A DNA stretch of 8,519 bases, from NCBI GenBank assembly GCA_028287885.1, contig JAQBOT010000387.1:1-8519 (forward strand), in the 5' to 3' direction. The position numbers were made by a program, and so were the translations under genes. Below are positions 8,192-8,519 of this stretch, one piece after another (the stretch's first letter is position 1; the number at the start of each line of letters is the position of its first letter). The notes beneath the pieces were generated by a model, which saw only the letters and a program-made list of their open reading frames with translations, had not been told where the DNA came from and made no database searches. Origin of the DNA: Pedobacter sp. (GTDB lineage Bacteria > Bacteroidota > Bacteroidia > Sphingobacteriales > Sphingobacteriaceae).

Positions 8192-8519
8192 AAATAAACT
8201 GCATTGCCGTAGATGATGAACCCTTCGCATTGAATTTAATTTGTTCCTACATCGAGCAAACTCCATTCTTGAACCTGGTTGATAGGTTTACCAACGGCGT
8301 GGAGGCATTAAAGGCCATCCATGAGCAGCCAACAATTCAGCTGATTTTTTTGGATATTCGAATGACGGATCTAAGTGGAATTGAGCTTGCCAGGATAATT
8401 GAACAAACAGGAAGAAAAAAGCATGTTAGAATTATCTTTACCACCGCTTATGATCAGTATGCCCTGGAAGGTTTTAAAGTAGATGCGCTTGATTACTTAC
8501 TTAAACCCTTTAATTTCGT
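8188..8519 (+). CDS. Response regulator receiver domain, probably LytTR family, 3'-truncated by window
   Basis: This is the cognate regulator of the preceding LytS-type kinase. The ATG at 8188 overlaps the kinase stop (8189-8191), and the frame stays open to the window edge, giving 110 residues. All receiver landmarks are present: acidic pocket Asp9/Asp10 in IAVDDEP, phosphoacceptor Asp56 in IFLDIRM, Thr85/Thr86 in FTTAYDQYA, and Lys106 in the DYLLKPF motif. The FTTAYDQYALEGFKVDALDYLLKPF-like end of the domain is typical of regulators with a C-terminal LytTR DNA-binding domain (about 240 residues in total), and pairing with a LytS kinase supports this. The effector domain itself lies outside the window, so the family assignment is inference. 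Likely targets include genes near it, such as the divergent receptor. Confidence 0.93.
   Translation, partial: MKINCIAVDDEPFALNLICSYIEQTPFLNLVDRFTNGVEALKAIHEQPTIQLIFLDIRMTDLSGIELARIIEQTGRKKHVRIIFTTAYDQYALEGFKVDALDYLLKPFNF

Noticed and set aside
1..8519. Mobile elements, CRISPR arrays, tRNA or rRNA genes
   Set aside because: No transposase or integrase coding, no regularly spaced repeats, and no cloverleaf or rRNA-like sequence was seen; almost the whole window is accounted for by five protein genes.

Overview
The window looks like chromosomal DNA of a Bacteroidota bacterium, most likely a Sphingobacteriaceae-type organism (Pedobacter/Mucilaginibacter-like). The reasons are an outer-membrane receptor with an N-terminal carboxypeptidase-regulatory-like domain, a LytS-type histidine kinase overlapping a LytTR-type response regulator gene, moderate G+C, and start codons without clear Shine-Dalgarno sequences. 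The genus is inferred from style only.

Layout. Positions 1-2909 (+) hold most of an RND (HAE-1/AcrB-like) inner-membrane efflux pump; about 100 N-terminal residues lie upstream of the window. After 43 bp comes a complete outer-membrane channel lipoprotein of the TolC/NodT family (2953-4377, +). Together they form the distal part of an MFP-RND-OMF tripartite efflux operon, whose periplasmic adaptor gene is presumably upstream. Four bases later, and convergent with it, ends a complete TonB-dependent-receptor-like outer-membrane beta-barrel protein (4382-6931, -). A 195-bp divergent intergenic region (6932-7126) with a clear imperfect inverted repeat separates its start from a LytS-family sensor kinase (7127-8191, +). 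The kinase overlaps by 4 bp (ATGA) a response regulator gene (from 8188, +) that is cut by the window end inside its receiver domain.

How the genes may work together. The pump and channel export small amphiphilic or toxic compounds across both membranes. The kinase/regulator pair forms a two-component system transcribed divergently from the receptor, so the receptor gene is the most natural local target. Control of the efflux operon is possible but nothing in the sequence shows it. No mobile element, tRNA, rRNA or CRISPR array was seen. I found no evidence of a previously undescribed system. The most noteworthy items are the intergenic inverted repeat, a histidine-containing predicted periplasmic loop in the kinase, and the very tight convergent junction.
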